In this document: positions 52,470 through 62,035 of the stretch, in pieces
How the letters are laid out: each line of letters starts with the position of its first letter
Position numbering within the stretch: the stretch's first letter is position 1
Source of the DNA: Lachnospiraceae bacterium
GTDB taxonomy: Bacteria > Bacillota > Clostridia > Lachnospirales > Lachnospiraceae
Length of the DNA: 64,000 nt
NCBI GenBank assembly: GCA_017434885.1
Contig: JAFSGE010000035.1
Coordinates: 62,001-126,000 of the forward strand
Direction: 5' to 3'
Notes under the pieces: generated by a model
The model's input: only the letters and a program-made list of their open reading frames with translations
Databases searched by the model: none
Told to the model about the DNA's origin: nothing
Made by a program: the position numbers and the translations under genes

Positions 52470-53378
52470 CTACAGTTCAAAGGCACCATGAATAGCATCA
52501 CATATAATATGGCTGATTTGTTTTATTTCATAATCCACGTCTTTCCCTGTTACATACATATTATAAAGTTCACCCATACTGTTTTGTATTTCTTCCTGCA
52601 GCTGCGCAAATTCACCTTCCGTTCCAACAAACATTTTTTGAAGAGCATCATTTACAATGGTAGCTGCATCTACCACTGTCGGTACCCCCACTGCAATCAC
52701 CGGCACCCCCAGACTTTCCTCTGTAATGGAATTACGATGATTACCCACGCCGGACCCCGGATGAATTCCTGTATTGGTAATCTGAATGGTACGGTTCAAA
52801 CGCTTTGTCGACCTTGCTGCCAGCGCATCCACTACCAAAACCACATCAGGCCTGGTCTTTTCCACCACGCCTTTTATAATCTCAGCTGACTCCATGCCTG
52901 TTTTTGCCATAACGCCGGGAATCAATGCACTAATCATAGGCATATGCTCCCGCCCGTAAGCCGCTTTGCCAAATTCCTTTACCATATGCCTTGTAATCAA
53001 TAAATTATCCACAACATTAGGTCCTAAGGAGTCTGCGGTTACGTCCCTGTTCCCAAGTCCCACTATCATCACCGATAATTCTTTCTCTATCTTGGGTATC
53101 ACCGCCTTTAACTGCTTTGCCAACTCCGCTGATATTTCTTTATGATATTCTTCGTCCGGTTGTGCCATGGCCGGAGCTTCCAAAGTCACATAGGTGCCGA
53201 TTGGTTTTCCCAGGATTTTTGCACTGTTTTTGCTTTCAATAATAACCCTCGTCACCTTCACTTCACTTTCTTCATCATAAACTTCTTCAACCGATACGCC
53301 ACGCAGTTCTTCACTTGCTTCTTCCGCACTTTCCCTGGCTTCCAATGCAAGGTCTGTTCTTATTTTAAATCCGCTCAT
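52470..53378 (-). CDS. gpr: Germination protease GPR
   Basis: 302 residues from the ATG at 53378, which follows GCGGAGGAATT. The start MSGFKIRTDLALEARE has the propeptide region that the family removes on activation. The core includes VMIVGLGNRDVTADSLGPNV. GPR degrades small acid-soluble spore proteins at germination. An upstream frame to 53417 is not supported. Confidence 0.93.
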   Translation of the reverse strand: MSGFKIRTDLALEARESAEEASEELRGVSVEEVYDEESEVKVTRVIIESKNSAKILGKPIGTYVTLEAPAMAQPDEEYHKEISAELAKQLKAVIPKIEKELSVMIVGLGNRDVTADSLGPNVVDNLLITRHMVKEFGKAAYGREHMPMISALIPGVMAKTGMESAEIIKGVVEKTRPDVVLVVDALAARSTKRLNRTIQITNTGIHPGSGVGNHRNSITEESLGVPVIAVGVPTVVDAATIVNDALQKMFVGTEGEFAQLQEEIQNSMGELYNMYVTGKDVDYEIKQISHIICDAIHGAFEL

Positions 53379-53407
53379 AATTCCTCCGCATAGATGTTTT
53401 TCTACTA

Positions 53408-53437
53408 CAGTATGCACTTTCCTTTCAGCAACTACTC
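53408..53437 (-). promoter_or_regulatory. Forespore sigma (F/G)-like promoter of gpr
   Basis: Minus strand CATACTG (53408-53414) fits the sigma-F/G -10, with GAGTA (53433-53437) 18 bases upstream as an imperfect -35. gpr in Bacillus is read by sigma-F and sigma-G. Confidence 0.45.
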
Positions 53438-53474
53438 TTTGAAAAATATTTTTTCAAATATTTCCAAATACATA

Positions 53475-53503
53475 TTGACATATAAAGAAACTAAGGATAA
53501 AAT
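53475..53503 (+). promoter_or_regulatory. rpsT promoter
   Basis: Perfect -35 TTGACA (53475-53480), 17-base spacer and -10 TAAAAT (53498-53503). It gives an 85-base leader before the rpsT GTG start. It is the only clear plus-strand promoter in the window. Confidence 0.85.
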
Positions 53504-53594
53504 AATATGCGTGTGTTTACATTAAGACGTCCGTGTCTCCGGCTTTAATGAAAACATCTCAAAGAACTGATGATTTTAATAGGAGGTGTACATC

Positions 53595-53858
53595 GTGGCT
53601 AATATTAAATCTGCAAAGAAAAGAATTTTAGTAAACAGAACAAAGGCTGAAAGAAATAAAGCTATCAAGTCCGGCGTTAAGACAGCAATGAAGAAAGTTC
53701 TTGCTGCTGTAGAAGCAGGCGATAAGGCAGTTGCTCAGGAAGCATTAATCGCTGCTACTGCTACTATTGATAAAGCTGCTACTAAGGGCGTTTATCATAA
53801 GAACACAGCTGCCAGAAAAATATCTCGTTTAGCACAGGCTGTTAACAAGATGGCTTAA
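53595..53858 (+). CDS. rpsT: 30S ribosomal protein S20
   Basis: 87 residues, MANIKSAKKRILVNRTKAER with the usual basic, alanine-rich helical body. GTG start at 53595 after AGGAGGTG. It is the only plus-strand gene in the window and divergent from gpr. Confidence 0.97.
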   Translation: MANIKSAKKRILVNRTKAERNKAIKSGVKTAMKKVLAAVEAGDKAVAQEALIAATATIDKAATKGVYHKNTAARKISRLAQAVNKMA

Positions 53859-53887
53859 GTTTTAGCATAATTATAGAATCAATAAAC

Positions 53888-53927
53888 AAACCAGTTCATA
53901 CCGTCATGTGAACTGGTTTATTTTTTT
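53888..53927 (+). terminator. rpsT terminator (probably bidirectional)
   Basis: 11-bp perfect stem (53888-53898 with 53909-53919), a 10-base loop and a T-run on the plus strand. Its 3' arm overlaps the stop codon of the convergent protease gene, so it can serve both. Confidence 0.85.
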
Positions 53928-54637
53928 ATCTTCTCATATTCTTCTGCAATGACATCCGCAGGAACTGCCGCCACTTCCAGATACTGCGTTCCTCCTGAAA
54001 GCATTGCAATATAATTTCCGTATATATCAAACAGTCCGCAACCGGACATTCCCGGTTTGGTATAAGCATCTCCGTAAAACATCTCTGCATCATAATCGGA
54101 TAGGTACTTTCTGATTTCCACCACATTTCCGCTGTATTTTTGAGGATTTGCCGCATCAGATGCCATATCAACCATAAAAAAAAAGTCGTTTTTTGTCAAC
54201 TTATCATATTGTGAAATGTCTGTACGGACACTTTTATATTCGTAAAGAACCTCTTCCGGCAATTTCTCTATCGGAACCGAAAGAAATCCCACATCAAAAC
54301 TTTCACTGTTTCCGAGCACTTCCGTCTCAACTTTTCTTCCGTCAAAAAAAGTCACATAACTGTTTTCATCAAAATATTGAAGTACATGCCTGTTAGTGAC
54401 AATAATAATATCTTCGTCCAAAAAATCATAAATACTTCCGCTTCCGTAATGATTGTTCCCTTGCACCCGCACACAGCTGCACAGTACATTTTGAAATGCC
54501 TGTTCCTCATCCGTCTGTGACGTTTCTCCTGCAATAACACTCGTTTTTAAATCATCCGTATCCTCTGTGCCGTAAGAAAATGCCGTCAGAAATGTCATAC
54601 TGATGCATAACAGACACTGAATCATTCTTTTTTTCAT
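53918..54637 (-). CDS. Secreted trypsin-like serine protease
   Basis: 239 residues from the ATG at 54637 (after GCGAGGAAAT). A signal peptide (MKKRMIQCLLCISMTFLTAF) precedes a small S1-type domain whose triad by eye is H84 (VTNRHVL), D115 (SFDVGFL) and S198 (GMSGCGLF). It lacks a PDZ domain. It starts right below the 3' end of the RNase P RNA gene and converges on rpsT. Substrate unknown. Confidence 0.75.
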   Translation of the reverse strand: MKKRMIQCLLCISMTFLTAFSYGTEDTDDLKTSVIAGETSQTDEEQAFQNVLCSCVRVQGNNHYGSGSIYDFLDEDIIIVTNRHVLQYFDENSYVTFFDGRKVETEVLGNSESFDVGFLSVPIEKLPEEVLYEYKSVRTDISQYDKLTKNDFFFMVDMASDAANPQKYSGNVVEIRKYLSDYDAEMFYGDAYTKPGMSGCGLFDIYGNYIAMLSGGTQYLEVAAVPADVIAEEYEKIKK

Positions 54638-54655
54638 ATTTCCTCGCAAAAAAAG

Positions 54656-55023
54656 AAAATCAAGCAGAACGATAAGCCGGGTTATGTCGTGAATGATCAT
54701 CTATCTAGTACTGTCGTTACCGACAGCATCAAGCGACCTACCTGAAAGCTCACCGGGCCGGCTTAAACGCTTTCTATTTGGTCTTGCTTCGAATGGGGTT
54801 TACATGTGCCCTGCCCGTTACCGTGCAGGCGGTAGTCTCTTACACTGCCTTTCCACCCTTACTACGGGAAATCGCTTTGCGATATCTCGTGAGCGGTTTA
54901 TTTCTGTTGCACTAGCCTTGGAGTCGCCTCCACCGGACGTTATCCGGCATCCTGCCCTGCGAAGCCCGGACTTTCCTCACCTGCCTTACGGCAGCCGCGA
55001 TCATTTATTCTACTTGATTTTCC
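54656..55023 (-). ncRNA. rnpB: RNase P RNA (type A)
   Basis: The minus strand carries the conserved 5' block GAGGAAAGTCCGGGCT (CR-I) and, near the end, ACATAACCCGGCTTAT (CR-V). The two ends pair as helix P1 (AATCAAGTAGAA with TTCTGCTTGATT). A run of Ts after the 3' end is the terminator. It is the catalytic RNA that trims the 5' ends of tRNAs. Ends are estimated to a few bases. Confidence 0.93.
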
Positions 55024-55029
55024 TTGAAT

Positions 55030-55058
55030 ATCATATCATTTTCTATACCGGGAAGCAA
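55030..55058 (-). promoter_or_regulatory. rnpB promoter
   Basis: Minus strand -35 TTGCTT (55053-55058), 17-base spacer and -10 TATGAT (55030-55035) with an upstream TG. The expected start, about 55023, agrees with the P1 helix. The -35 lies inside the end of the kinase gene. Confidence 0.72.
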
Positions 55059-56695
55059 CTGCCTCCGATAAATTCCCTGCAAATAGAGTTATTGGGAACA
55101 TTGTGGCTGTCAATTCCCTGGAAATATTCCAAAAACTTGAGCAGTCTCTTTGCCTCATAAAACTCCGGCTCCTCTTCCTTGATGCCGAGCAACAGCGGTT
55201 CCGCATACTGCTTTATTACAGAAAGTTCATAAATTAAAACTGAATTAAACATTTCATCAGCGCTTTCCTGATAAGGGAAGATATACTGTTCTTCTCCTCT
55301 TCTTACGGAAGGCCACATTTCTATGGTTCGTCTTGCTGAAGACCCTCTGGTGCGTGCATCCCTGACCATTCTGCGAAGCAATCTGCCGTCTGTTGTGGGA
55401 ATTCTGTTATGCTCATCTACATTCAGACTGGTTAATGCGCTGATATAAATTTTGAATTTACTCTCATCCGGCATAGAATGAGTGGTTGCCGGATTTAACC
55501 CGTGAATTCCTTCAATCACCAGAATATCTTCCGGACCAAGCTGCTTAAAGTTACCGTTATATTCCCTCTTGCCTGTTTTAAAGTTAAACTTTGGCAGTTC
55601 AACTCTCTCTCCGTTAAGAAGGCGGTTCATATCTTCATTAAACTGCTCAATATCAATAGCTTCCAGACACTCAAAATTGTAATCGCCGTTTTCATCTCTG
55701 GGCGTTTTTTCCCTGTCTACAAAGTAATCATCCAATGCAATGGGATGCGGAATCATACCATAACTGCGAAGCTGAATGGACAATCTGTGTGAAAACGTAG
55801 TTTTTCCGGAGGAAGACGGACCTGCTATCAGGACAAATTTTACGTTTTTCCGCTCTACAATTTCCTTTGCGATTTCGCCTATTCTTCTCTCCTGCAGTGC
55901 TTCCTGCACAAGAATCATATCGCTGATACCGCCTTCACAAATCACATTATTCAAATCACCTACGGAATCAATTCCCATCATTTCTCCCCACAAAGAAGAA
56001 GTTTTTAGTGTATGGAACAATTTCTCCCTGGGCTCAAAATACGCAATTTTATCGGGCTCACTTGAACTTGGTATCAAAAGCAGGATTCCGTTTTCGTACA
56101 GCATCAGGTCAAAATATTTTAAATAGCCTGTGCTCGGAAGCATAAATCCATAATAATAATCATAATACCCGTCCAGACAATACACATTTACAAAAGAACT
56201 TCTTCTGTAACGGAACAATTTCTCTTTATCCTTCATGTTTTGTCTGCGGAAAATTGCCTTAGCTTCGTCAAGGGGATACGATTTCTTGGTAATGGGAATA
56301 TCAGCTTCTACCAGTTCACACATTCTGCAATTAATCTGTTTTACAATATCATTTGTCAGTTTTTCCTCCATCTTTACGTCAAGATAATATCCCTGACCGA
56401 TGGCAAATTCAACCTTCAGCTTTTGCAGCTTATCGCCCAGCACATCATGAGTTGCTTTAATCAAAGTCATAAGTGCCGTTCTGACATAAGTTTTATGTCC
56501 GCTACTGTCCTTGTAAGTCAGAAATTTCAATTCACAGTCTTTATTCGCTGTTTTGAATAATTCCCTGATTTTACCGTTTTCCAGCACCAACGCAATCATA
56601 TCATCATATTGTGCCCCATATTCCTTCGCAATAGACTCATAGGTAGTCCCTTTGGGGTAGTTCTTGGCAATTCCGTCAATTGTAATTGTAACCAT
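55043..56695 (-). CDS. TGS-domain nucleoside kinase (uridine kinase-like)
   Basis: 550 residues: an N-terminal TGS-like domain (TITIDGIAKNYPKGTTYESI), a middle part also seen in threonyl-tRNA synthetases, and a C-terminal P-loop kinase with VLIAGPSSSGKTTFSHRL and ALDDYFVDREKTPRDENGDY, similar to uridine kinase. It follows trmK. Substrate is inferred from the family. Confidence 0.88.
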   Translation of the reverse strand: MVTITIDGIAKNYPKGTTYESIAKEYGAQYDDMIALVLENGKIRELFKTANKDCELKFLTYKDSSGHKTYVRTALMTLIKATHDVLGDKLQKLKVEFAIGQGYYLDVKMEEKLTNDIVKQINCRMCELVEADIPITKKSYPLDEAKAIFRRQNMKDKEKLFRYRRSSFVNVYCLDGYYDYYYGFMLPSTGYLKYFDLMLYENGILLLIPSSSEPDKIAYFEPREKLFHTLKTSSLWGEMMGIDSVGDLNNVICEGGISDMILVQEALQERRIGEIAKEIVERKNVKFVLIAGPSSSGKTTFSHRLSIQLRSYGMIPHPIALDDYFVDREKTPRDENGDYNFECLEAIDIEQFNEDMNRLLNGERVELPKFNFKTGKREYNGNFKQLGPEDILVIEGIHGLNPATTHSMPDESKFKIYISALTSLNVDEHNRIPTTDGRLLRRMVRDARTRGSSARRTIEMWPSVRRGEEQYIFPYQESADEMFNSVLIYELSVIKQYAEPLLLGIKEEEPEFYEAKRLLKFLEYFQGIDSHNVPNNSICREFIGGSCFPV

Positions 56696-56707
56696 AGGCT
56701 TCTCCCT

Positions 56708-57487
56708 TCAATACCACATTCGAACCGCATCATTTAATAACACCAGTTCTTTTTCAATTTCCTGCTTTCTCAGCAAAAGCTTTTCTTTTTGCTCCTGCTT
56801 ATTTAGTCCCTCCAAAATACCTTCTTTTACTGTAATTTCCTGTCTGATATAAGATAACAGTACCTGATTTTTCTCTTGTAAGAGAAGCGGTCCGAGTAAA
56901 TCCTCCATTTCCGTAATCTTCCGATTTTCTTCTCCGGACACCGAAGTATTTTTTCCGCATTCTTCCTTTCCCATGCTCTCCCCAACCTGAGCAAAGTCAG
57001 AAAATTTTCTCACCTTCATCATGGGATAATATTTTCCGTCTTCTAAAATCATAGTTTCTTTTTCCCAAAGATATCCCTTTTCCCTCAAATATTTACGGAA
57101 AAGTTTCAATTCTGACTGGGGTTGTAAAATAAGCTCCTTAAAATCCGCTGTTTTATCAGGTTCTCTCTCTAAAATTTTCATAAGCAGTCTTCCGCCCATA
57201 CCGGCGCAGAGAAGTGTATCCGCTTCTCCCTTCCGGTATTCCAAAAGACCGTCTGAAAGACGTAACTGTATGTAATCCTCCATCCCGTACTGCTTCACAT
57301 GCTCCGTTGCGCGAAGCAGAGGACCTTTATTGACGTCCATGGCAAGCACGCCGGGGGATATTCCTGCCTGTATCAGATAAATTGATACATAACCGTGGTC
57401 ACACCCCACATCACAAACCCGGTTTCCCGGCGACACCATATCTGCCACAGCCTGCATGCGTGCAGATAATTCCACCTGTCTGCTCAT
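56708..57487 (-). CDS. trmK: tRNA (adenine22-N1)-methyltransferase TrmK
   Basis: About 259 residues with a SAM-binding Rossmann fold (RVCDVGCDHGYVSIYLI, DVNKGPLL and LLCAGMGGRLLMKIL). It modifies A22 of tRNA in Gram-positives and often stands beside rpoD. The ATG at 57487 has AAGGAAG 7 bases upstream. It is separated by 11 bases from rpoD. Confidence 0.88.
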   Translation of the reverse strand: MSRQVELSARMQAVADMVSPGNRVCDVGCDHGYVSIYLIQAGISPGVLAMDVNKGPLLRATEHVKQYGMEDYIQLRLSDGLLEYRKGEADTLLCAGMGGRLLMKILEREPDKTADFKELILQPQSELKLFRKYLREKGYLWEKETMILEDGKYYPMMKVRKFSDFAQVGESMGKEECGKNTSVSGEENRKITEMEDLLGPLLLQEKNQVLLSYIRQEITVKEGILEGLNKQEQKEKLLLRKQEIEKELVLLNDAVRMWY

Positions 57488-57498
57488 AGACATCTTCC

Positions 57499-58608
57499 TT
57501 AATCCAAATAGTCTTTTAACTTGCGGCTTCTGCTGGGATGGCGTAATTTACGAAGTGCCTTTGCCTCAATCTGTCTGATACGCTCTCTGGTAACATTAAA
57601 TTCCTTACCAACCTCTTCCAGTGTTCTGGCTCTTCCGTCATCTAAGCCAAAACGAAGACGAAGCACCTTCTGTTCTCTCTCTGTCAGTGTTCCGAGAACC
57701 TCCACAAGCTGTTCCTTTAACAACGTAAATGCTGCTGCATCCGCAGGCACAGGTACATTGTCATCCTGAATAAAATCTCCCAAATGGGAATCTTCTTCTT
57801 CACCGATAGGGGTCTCCAGAGAAACAGGCTCTTGGGAAATTTTAAGAATTTCTCTTACTCTCTCTACCGGCAGATTCATCTCTTCCGCAATTTCTTCCGG
57901 GGTAGCTTCACGACCAAGCTCCTGAAGTAACTGTCTGCTGACACGAATCAGTTTGTTAATGGTTTCTACCATATGCACGGGAATACGGATTGTTCTCGCC
58001 TGATCCGCAATGGCTCTTGTGATTGCCTGACGAATCCACCATGTTGCATAAGTGGAGAACTTGTATCCTTTACGGTAATCAAACTTTTCTACCGCCTTAA
58101 TCAGACCCAAATTTCCTTCCTGAATCAGGTCAAGGAACAGCATACCTCTGCCCACATATCTCTTGGCAATACTTACTACAAGACGAAGGTTTGCTTCTGC
58201 AAGACGCTTCTTTGCCTCCTGATCTCCCTCCTCCATCTTCTGTGCCAGTTCAATTTCCTCATCTGCACTTAAAAGGGGTACTTTACCGATTTCCTTGAGG
58301 TACATTCTGACAGGGTCCTCAATACTGACGCCTTCCGGTATGGAAAGGTCAAGGTTTTCCATATCGACTTCATCTTCATCGGTGAGGATGATTTCTTCAT
58401 CATCCACATCCTCCTCCGTAATACGAAGTACATCTACGCCGCCCTGTTCCAAATACTCAACGACCTTCTCAATTTGTTCTTCTCCCAATGCCATGTCTGT
58501 AAAATAATCAGCAATTTCCTGATATTCCAGAACATTCTTTTTCTTCTTGGCAACTGCTAAAAGACTTTTTACTTTCTCGTCCAGCTTTGCCTGTACGTTT
58601 TCGTCCAT
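57499..58608 (-). CDS. rpoD: Primary sigma factor RpoD (sigma-A)
   Basis: 369 residues. Region 1.1 is near the start. Regions 2 ([20 protein letters not shown], then [17 protein letters not shown]) and 4 ([20 protein letters not shown] and [18 protein letters not shown]) are fully conserved. It belongs to the dgt-dnaG-rpoD group. Confidence 0.98.
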   Translation of the reverse strand: MDENVQAKLDEKVKSLLAVAKKKKNVLEYQEIADYFTDMALGEEQIEKVVEYLEQGGVDVLRITEEDVDDEEIILTDEDEVDMENLDLSIPEGVSIEDPVRMYLKEIGKVPLLSADEEIELAQKMEEGDQEAKKRLAEANLRLVVSIAKRYVGRGMLFLDLIQEGNLGLIKAVEKFDYRKGYKFSTYATWWIRQAITRAIADQARTIRIPVHMVETINKLIRVSRQLLQELGREATPEEIAEEMNLPVERVREILKISQEPVSLETPIGEEEDSHLGDFIQDDNVPVPADAAAFTLLKEQLVEVLGTLTEREQKVLRLRFGLDDGRARTLEEVGKEFNVTRERIRQIEAKALRKLRHPSRSRKLKDYLD

Positions 58609-58645
58609 TCTTAGGTTCCATCCTTCCTGCTTTATTACTAATTTA

Positions 58646-58673
58646 ATTATAGTCTGACCTTAATCCAGTGAAA
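58646..58673 (-). promoter_or_regulatory. Possible internal promoter before rpoD
   Basis: Minus strand TTTCAC (58668-58673), 16-base spacer and TATAAT (58646-58651), across the end of dnaG. Internal promoters between dnaG and rpoD are common in bacteria. The -35 is weak. Confidence 0.4.
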
Positions 58674-60432
58674 TATGCGTTTTGCTAAGTTCTTCCAACG
58701 CTTTTTTTCCTGCAATTACCTGGTTCAATGCCGAAACATCGCTTCCAAGCTGCTGTGAAAAATACTCATAACTGTTGCGCTTCACCGCCAAAACGATATC
58801 ATGGAAGGCTTTTTCCTGCTCACCTCTGGTAGTCAGCTCATTTAATTTGGTGTTAAAGACACTCGCTGCTTCCCTTTGCTCCTCCTCATCAGAAAACAAA
58901 CTGATGATGGCTGCGGGATTCATTGTATTCTGCTCCAGATCTGCAAAAAGCCTTTCAGCCACTTTTTTATATAAATCCTCGGTAAAATCATCCGTGGAAA
59001 TATATTTCTTAATTTTATGATACAAGGGCGGTTCTTCTACAAGCCATGTAAGCAGAAGTCTCTGAGACTTCTTTCGGCTCTCCTCCGGGGTGTTTTTCTT
59101 TTGGATTCCTGATTTCGGCCGCTCTGCCGGTTTGGCAAATCCTGTCTGTGCCGCATAAGATAACACCAGTTTTTTTAAATTTTGTACGCCGATTGCGTAC
59201 TTATCCGCCACTGCCTGTATATAATTGTCCCGCTCCACTTCTTCCGAAAAACCACATAGTTTCTTGGCAATTTCCCTGTAAAATTTGGTTTTTGATTCCG
59301 GGTCGTTTAAATCGTAATCTCTTTGTAACATTCGGATTTCAAAGAAGAAGCTGTTTTCTGCCGCTTTTATCCGTTCCTCAAAGGCCTCTGTTCCTTTATT
59401 TTTGATAAATTCATCAGGGTCTTTATAAGGTTCTAAATTCAGCACCTTGCCGGTAAGTCCCGCCTCCTTTAATATGCCAATGGCTCTTAGAGCTGCGGTA
59501 GTTCCTGCACCATCGCTGTCATAAGCAAGAATTACTTCCTCGGTATAACGTTTCAGCAAGGAAGCCTGTCCCTCTGTGAATGCTGTTCCCAAGGATGCGA
59601 CTGCCTGGGTAAATCCTGCCTGATGCATGGCTATTACATCCATATAACCCTCGCAAAGAATTATATTATTCTTACGGGAGGTTCTGGCATAATTAAGTCC
59701 GTACAAATTACGGCTCTTATCAAAAACCATGGTCTCCGGTGAATTTAAATATTTCGGTTTGGCATCTCCCATTACTCTGCCGCCGAATCCGATTACCCTG
59801 TGGTTAATATCCTGTATGGGAAACATGACTCTGTTCCAAAACTTGTCATGCATACCGTACTTTTCATCAAAGCTTGCAAGTCCTGCTTCCTGAATCAGCT
59901 TGTCCTCATACCCTTTTGATTTCAAATACTTCACTAAATCGTCACTGCTTACATTGGCAAATCCGAGTCCGAATTTTTTGATGGTTTCATCGGAAAGCTG
60001 TCTCTTCCGCAAATATCCGTAACCGTCCTTCCCTTTATCACTCCTAAGCTGATAAAAGAAATATTTGGCCGCCTCCTTATTTACTTCCAAAAGCCTGCTT
60101 CGCTTGCTTTCCTTCTTCTTCATCTCCTCGGTGTATTCTGCTTCCGGCAGGGAAACTCCTGCTTTCTGTGCCAGATGCTTAATTGCTTCCGGAAAAGAAT
60201 AGTTCTCATATTCCATTACAAAGGTAAATACATTTCCCCCTGCGCCGCACCCGAAGCAATAATACATCTGCCTGCTCGGCGACACGGAAAAGGAAGGAGA
60301 TTTCTCGTTGTGAAACGGGCATAACCCAAAATAACTGCTTCCTTTTTTCTGGATTTTAACGTATCCGGAAACTACATCCACTATGTCATTTTTCATTCGT
60401 ACTTCTTCTACCAGTTCATCCGGATAATACAT
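58660..60432 (-). CDS. dnaG: DNA primase DnaG
   Basis: About 590 residues. The N-terminal CHC2 zinc finger has C38, H41, C59 and C62. The TOPRIM core includes NIILCEGYMDVIAMHQAGF and LAYDSDGAGT, and the C-terminus is the helicase-binding part. The ATG at 60432 follows TTGGAGGAAGAT. The longer frame to 60507 would overlap dgt and is not typical. Confidence 0.96.
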   Translation of the reverse strand: MYYPDELVEEVRMKNDIVDVVSGYVKIQKKGSSYFGLCPFHNEKSPSFSVSPSRQMYYCFGCGAGGNVFTFVMEYENYSFPEAIKHLAQKAGVSLPEAEYTEEMKKKESKRSRLLEVNKEAAKYFFYQLRSDKGKDGYGYLRKRQLSDETIKKFGLGFANVSSDDLVKYLKSKGYEDKLIQEAGLASFDEKYGMHDKFWNRVMFPIQDINHRVIGFGGRVMGDAKPKYLNSPETMVFDKSRNLYGLNYARTSRKNNIILCEGYMDVIAMHQAGFTQAVASLGTAFTEGQASLLKRYTEEVILAYDSDGAGTTAALRAIGILKEAGLTGKVLNLEPYKDPDEFIKNKGTEAFEERIKAAENSFFFEIRMLQRDYDLNDPESKTKFYREIAKKLCGFSEEVERDNYIQAVADKYAIGVQNLKKLVLSYAAQTGFAKPAERPKSGIQKKNTPEESRKKSQRLLLTWLVEEPPLYHKIKKYISTDDFTEDLYKKVAERLFADLEQNTMNPAAIISLFSDEEEQREAASVFNTKLNELTTRGEQEKAFHDIVLAVKRNSYEYFSQQLGSDVSALNQVIAGKKALEELSKTHISLD

Positions 60433-60454
60433 ATCTTCCTCCAAAAAAATCACA

Positions 60455-61459
60455 CTACAGCTGCCACGACTTGGGAATATAAATTTCCTCATATTTTGAT
60501 ATGGCAAACCGGTCTGTCATGGCTGCTATGTAGTCACATACAATCTTTTCTTCCGGCTCCCCTTTTTTTATCAGATTAATCCAGTCATCTGACAAAAGTT
60601 CCAGATGGTGGCGATAATAACTGAACAAGGTCTGTACCAGCATTTCTGCCTTACCTTCTTCACTTTTGGCTTCTTTATTCTGATAGACACGTTCAAACAT
60701 GAACTGCCGCAGTTTCTTCATCGCGTCGGCAACAGGCGGCGACATCATAATGTCATCCTTGCCGTAGCTGGTACTTACAATATCATGAATAAAATGATCA
60801 AGTCTCTCACCTGTGGTATAGCCGATTACATCGCTGATTTCCTTCGGCACATCTGATTCCTTCAGAATACCGGCGCGGATGGCATCGTCCATATCATGAT
60901 GCACGTAAGCAATTTTATCGGAAAATCTGACGATTTTCCCCTCCAAAGTAGCCGGCATTCCTTTGGTCTGGTGATTGCGGATACCGTCTCTGACTTCATA
61001 GGTAAGATTTAATCCCTGTCCGCTTTTTTCCAAAAGATCAACAATTCGTACGCTCTGGTCACTGTGGGTAAAGCCGTAAGGACAGACTGCATTCAGCGCC
61101 CTCTCTCCCGCATGTCCGAAGGGTGTATGACCCAAATCGTGCCCCAGGGCAATTGCCTCTACCAAATCTTCATTCATGCGAAGCGCCTTGGCAATGGTTC
61201 TGGCATTTTGGGAAACCTCAAGAGTATGAGTTAATCTGGTTCTGTAATGGTCACCCTCAGGAGTCAGAAACACCTGTGTCTTATCTTTTAAGCGGCGAAA
61301 CGACTTTGAATGAAGGATTCTGTCTCTGTCTCTTTGATAAACAGGTCTGATATCACACTGTTCTTCGGGTCTGAGACGTCCTTTTGTATCTACACTGTGA
61401 GCCGCATAGGGACTTAAACTTTCTTTTTCCAAATTCTCAAGACTTTCGCGGATATTCAT
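60455..61459 (-). CDS. dgt: dGTP triphosphohydrolase-like HD protein
   Basis: About 334 residues, HD-domain family. The core includes SKSFRRLKDKTQVFLTPEGD, YRTRLTHTLEVSQNAR and AIALGHDLGHTPFGHAGE, which give the metal-binding H...HD...D set. It turns dGTP into deoxyguanosine and tripolyphosphate in the family. The ATG at 61459 follows ACAGGAG at 7 bases. Confidence 0.93.
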   Translation of the reverse strand: MNIRESLENLEKESLSPYAAHSVDTKGRLRPEEQCDIRPVYQRDRDRILHSKSFRRLKDKTQVFLTPEGDHYRTRLTHTLEVSQNARTIAKALRMNEDLVEAIALGHDLGHTPFGHAGERALNAVCPYGFTHSDQSVRIVDLLEKSGQGLNLTYEVRDGIRNHQTKGMPATLEGKIVRFSDKIAYVHHDMDDAIRAGILKESDVPKEISDVIGYTTGERLDHFIHDIVSTSYGKDDIMMSPPVADAMKKLRQFMFERVYQNKEAKSEEGKAEMLVQTLFSYYRHHLELLSDDWINLIKKGEPEEKIVCDYIAAMTDRFAISKYEEIYIPKSWQL

Positions 61460-61575
61460 TGTTTTCTCCTGTGTCATGCAAATTTCTTACAAAGTTCCTA
61501 GTTATAATATTCTGCGTGCGGTATCGAAATCCTTTTTTTTACAAAAATTTTTTCTTCCCCGGATAATCTCTCTGA

Positions 61576-61597
61576 AAAGAAAAAGCCTTAGAGGCTT
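61576..61597 (-). terminator. Terminator after the fabH/MarR group
   Basis: 6-bp stem, AAGCCT (61583-61588) with AGGCTT (61592-61597) and a 3-base loop, followed on the minus strand by TTTTTCTTTT. The stop codon of the regulator lies within the stem. Confidence 0.65.
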
Positions 61598-62022
61598 CTT
61601 AAATATTTCATAAGATCCTCTAAGGTTTTACCTAAAATTTCTCTCTCTTCTTCGCCGAGCTGTGCAATTGCCCCGCGAATCATATTTCTGTGAAACATTG
61701 CATGGTGTTCAAACGCCTTTTCGCCCCTTTTAGTCAACGACAGGAGTACCACTCTTTTGTCCTGCGTGCTTCTTTCCCGATTTACATAACCACTGTCACT
61801 CAGTCCGTCAATGGCCTTTGTCAGCGTTCCCATGGTAATATCCAGTTTTCGCGCAATCACAGAACTTGGCTGCGGTTCTCCCATTCCGATTGCTTCTATT
61901 ACATGCATATCTGTCACTGTAATATCACTGTATTCCTCTGTAATCAGAGATTTTTCTTCCAAATCCATAATGTCATGAAACAGTGATACCAGTAACGTAT
62001 TCAGCGTTTGATCCAAATCCAT
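61588..62022 (-). CDS. MarR-family regulator, probably FabT-like
   Basis: About 144 residues with a winged helix-turn-helix (VIARKLDITMGTLTKAIDGL, DKRVVLLSLTKRGEKAFE). Its place next to fabH suggests FabT, the acyl-ACP-responsive repressor of fatty acid synthesis. The ATG at 62022 has GAGG 8 bases upstream; a GTG 9 bases earlier is the alternative. It is 13 bases after the fabH stop. Confidence 0.82.
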   Translation of the reverse strand: MDLDQTLNTLLVSLFHDIMDLEEKSLITEEYSDITVTDMHVIEAIGMGEPQPSSVIARKLDITMGTLTKAIDGLSDSGYVNRERSTQDKRVVLLSLTKRGEKAFEHHAMFHRNMIRGAIAQLGEEEREILGKTLEDLMKYLRSL

Positions 62023-62035
62023 TTTTAACACCTCT

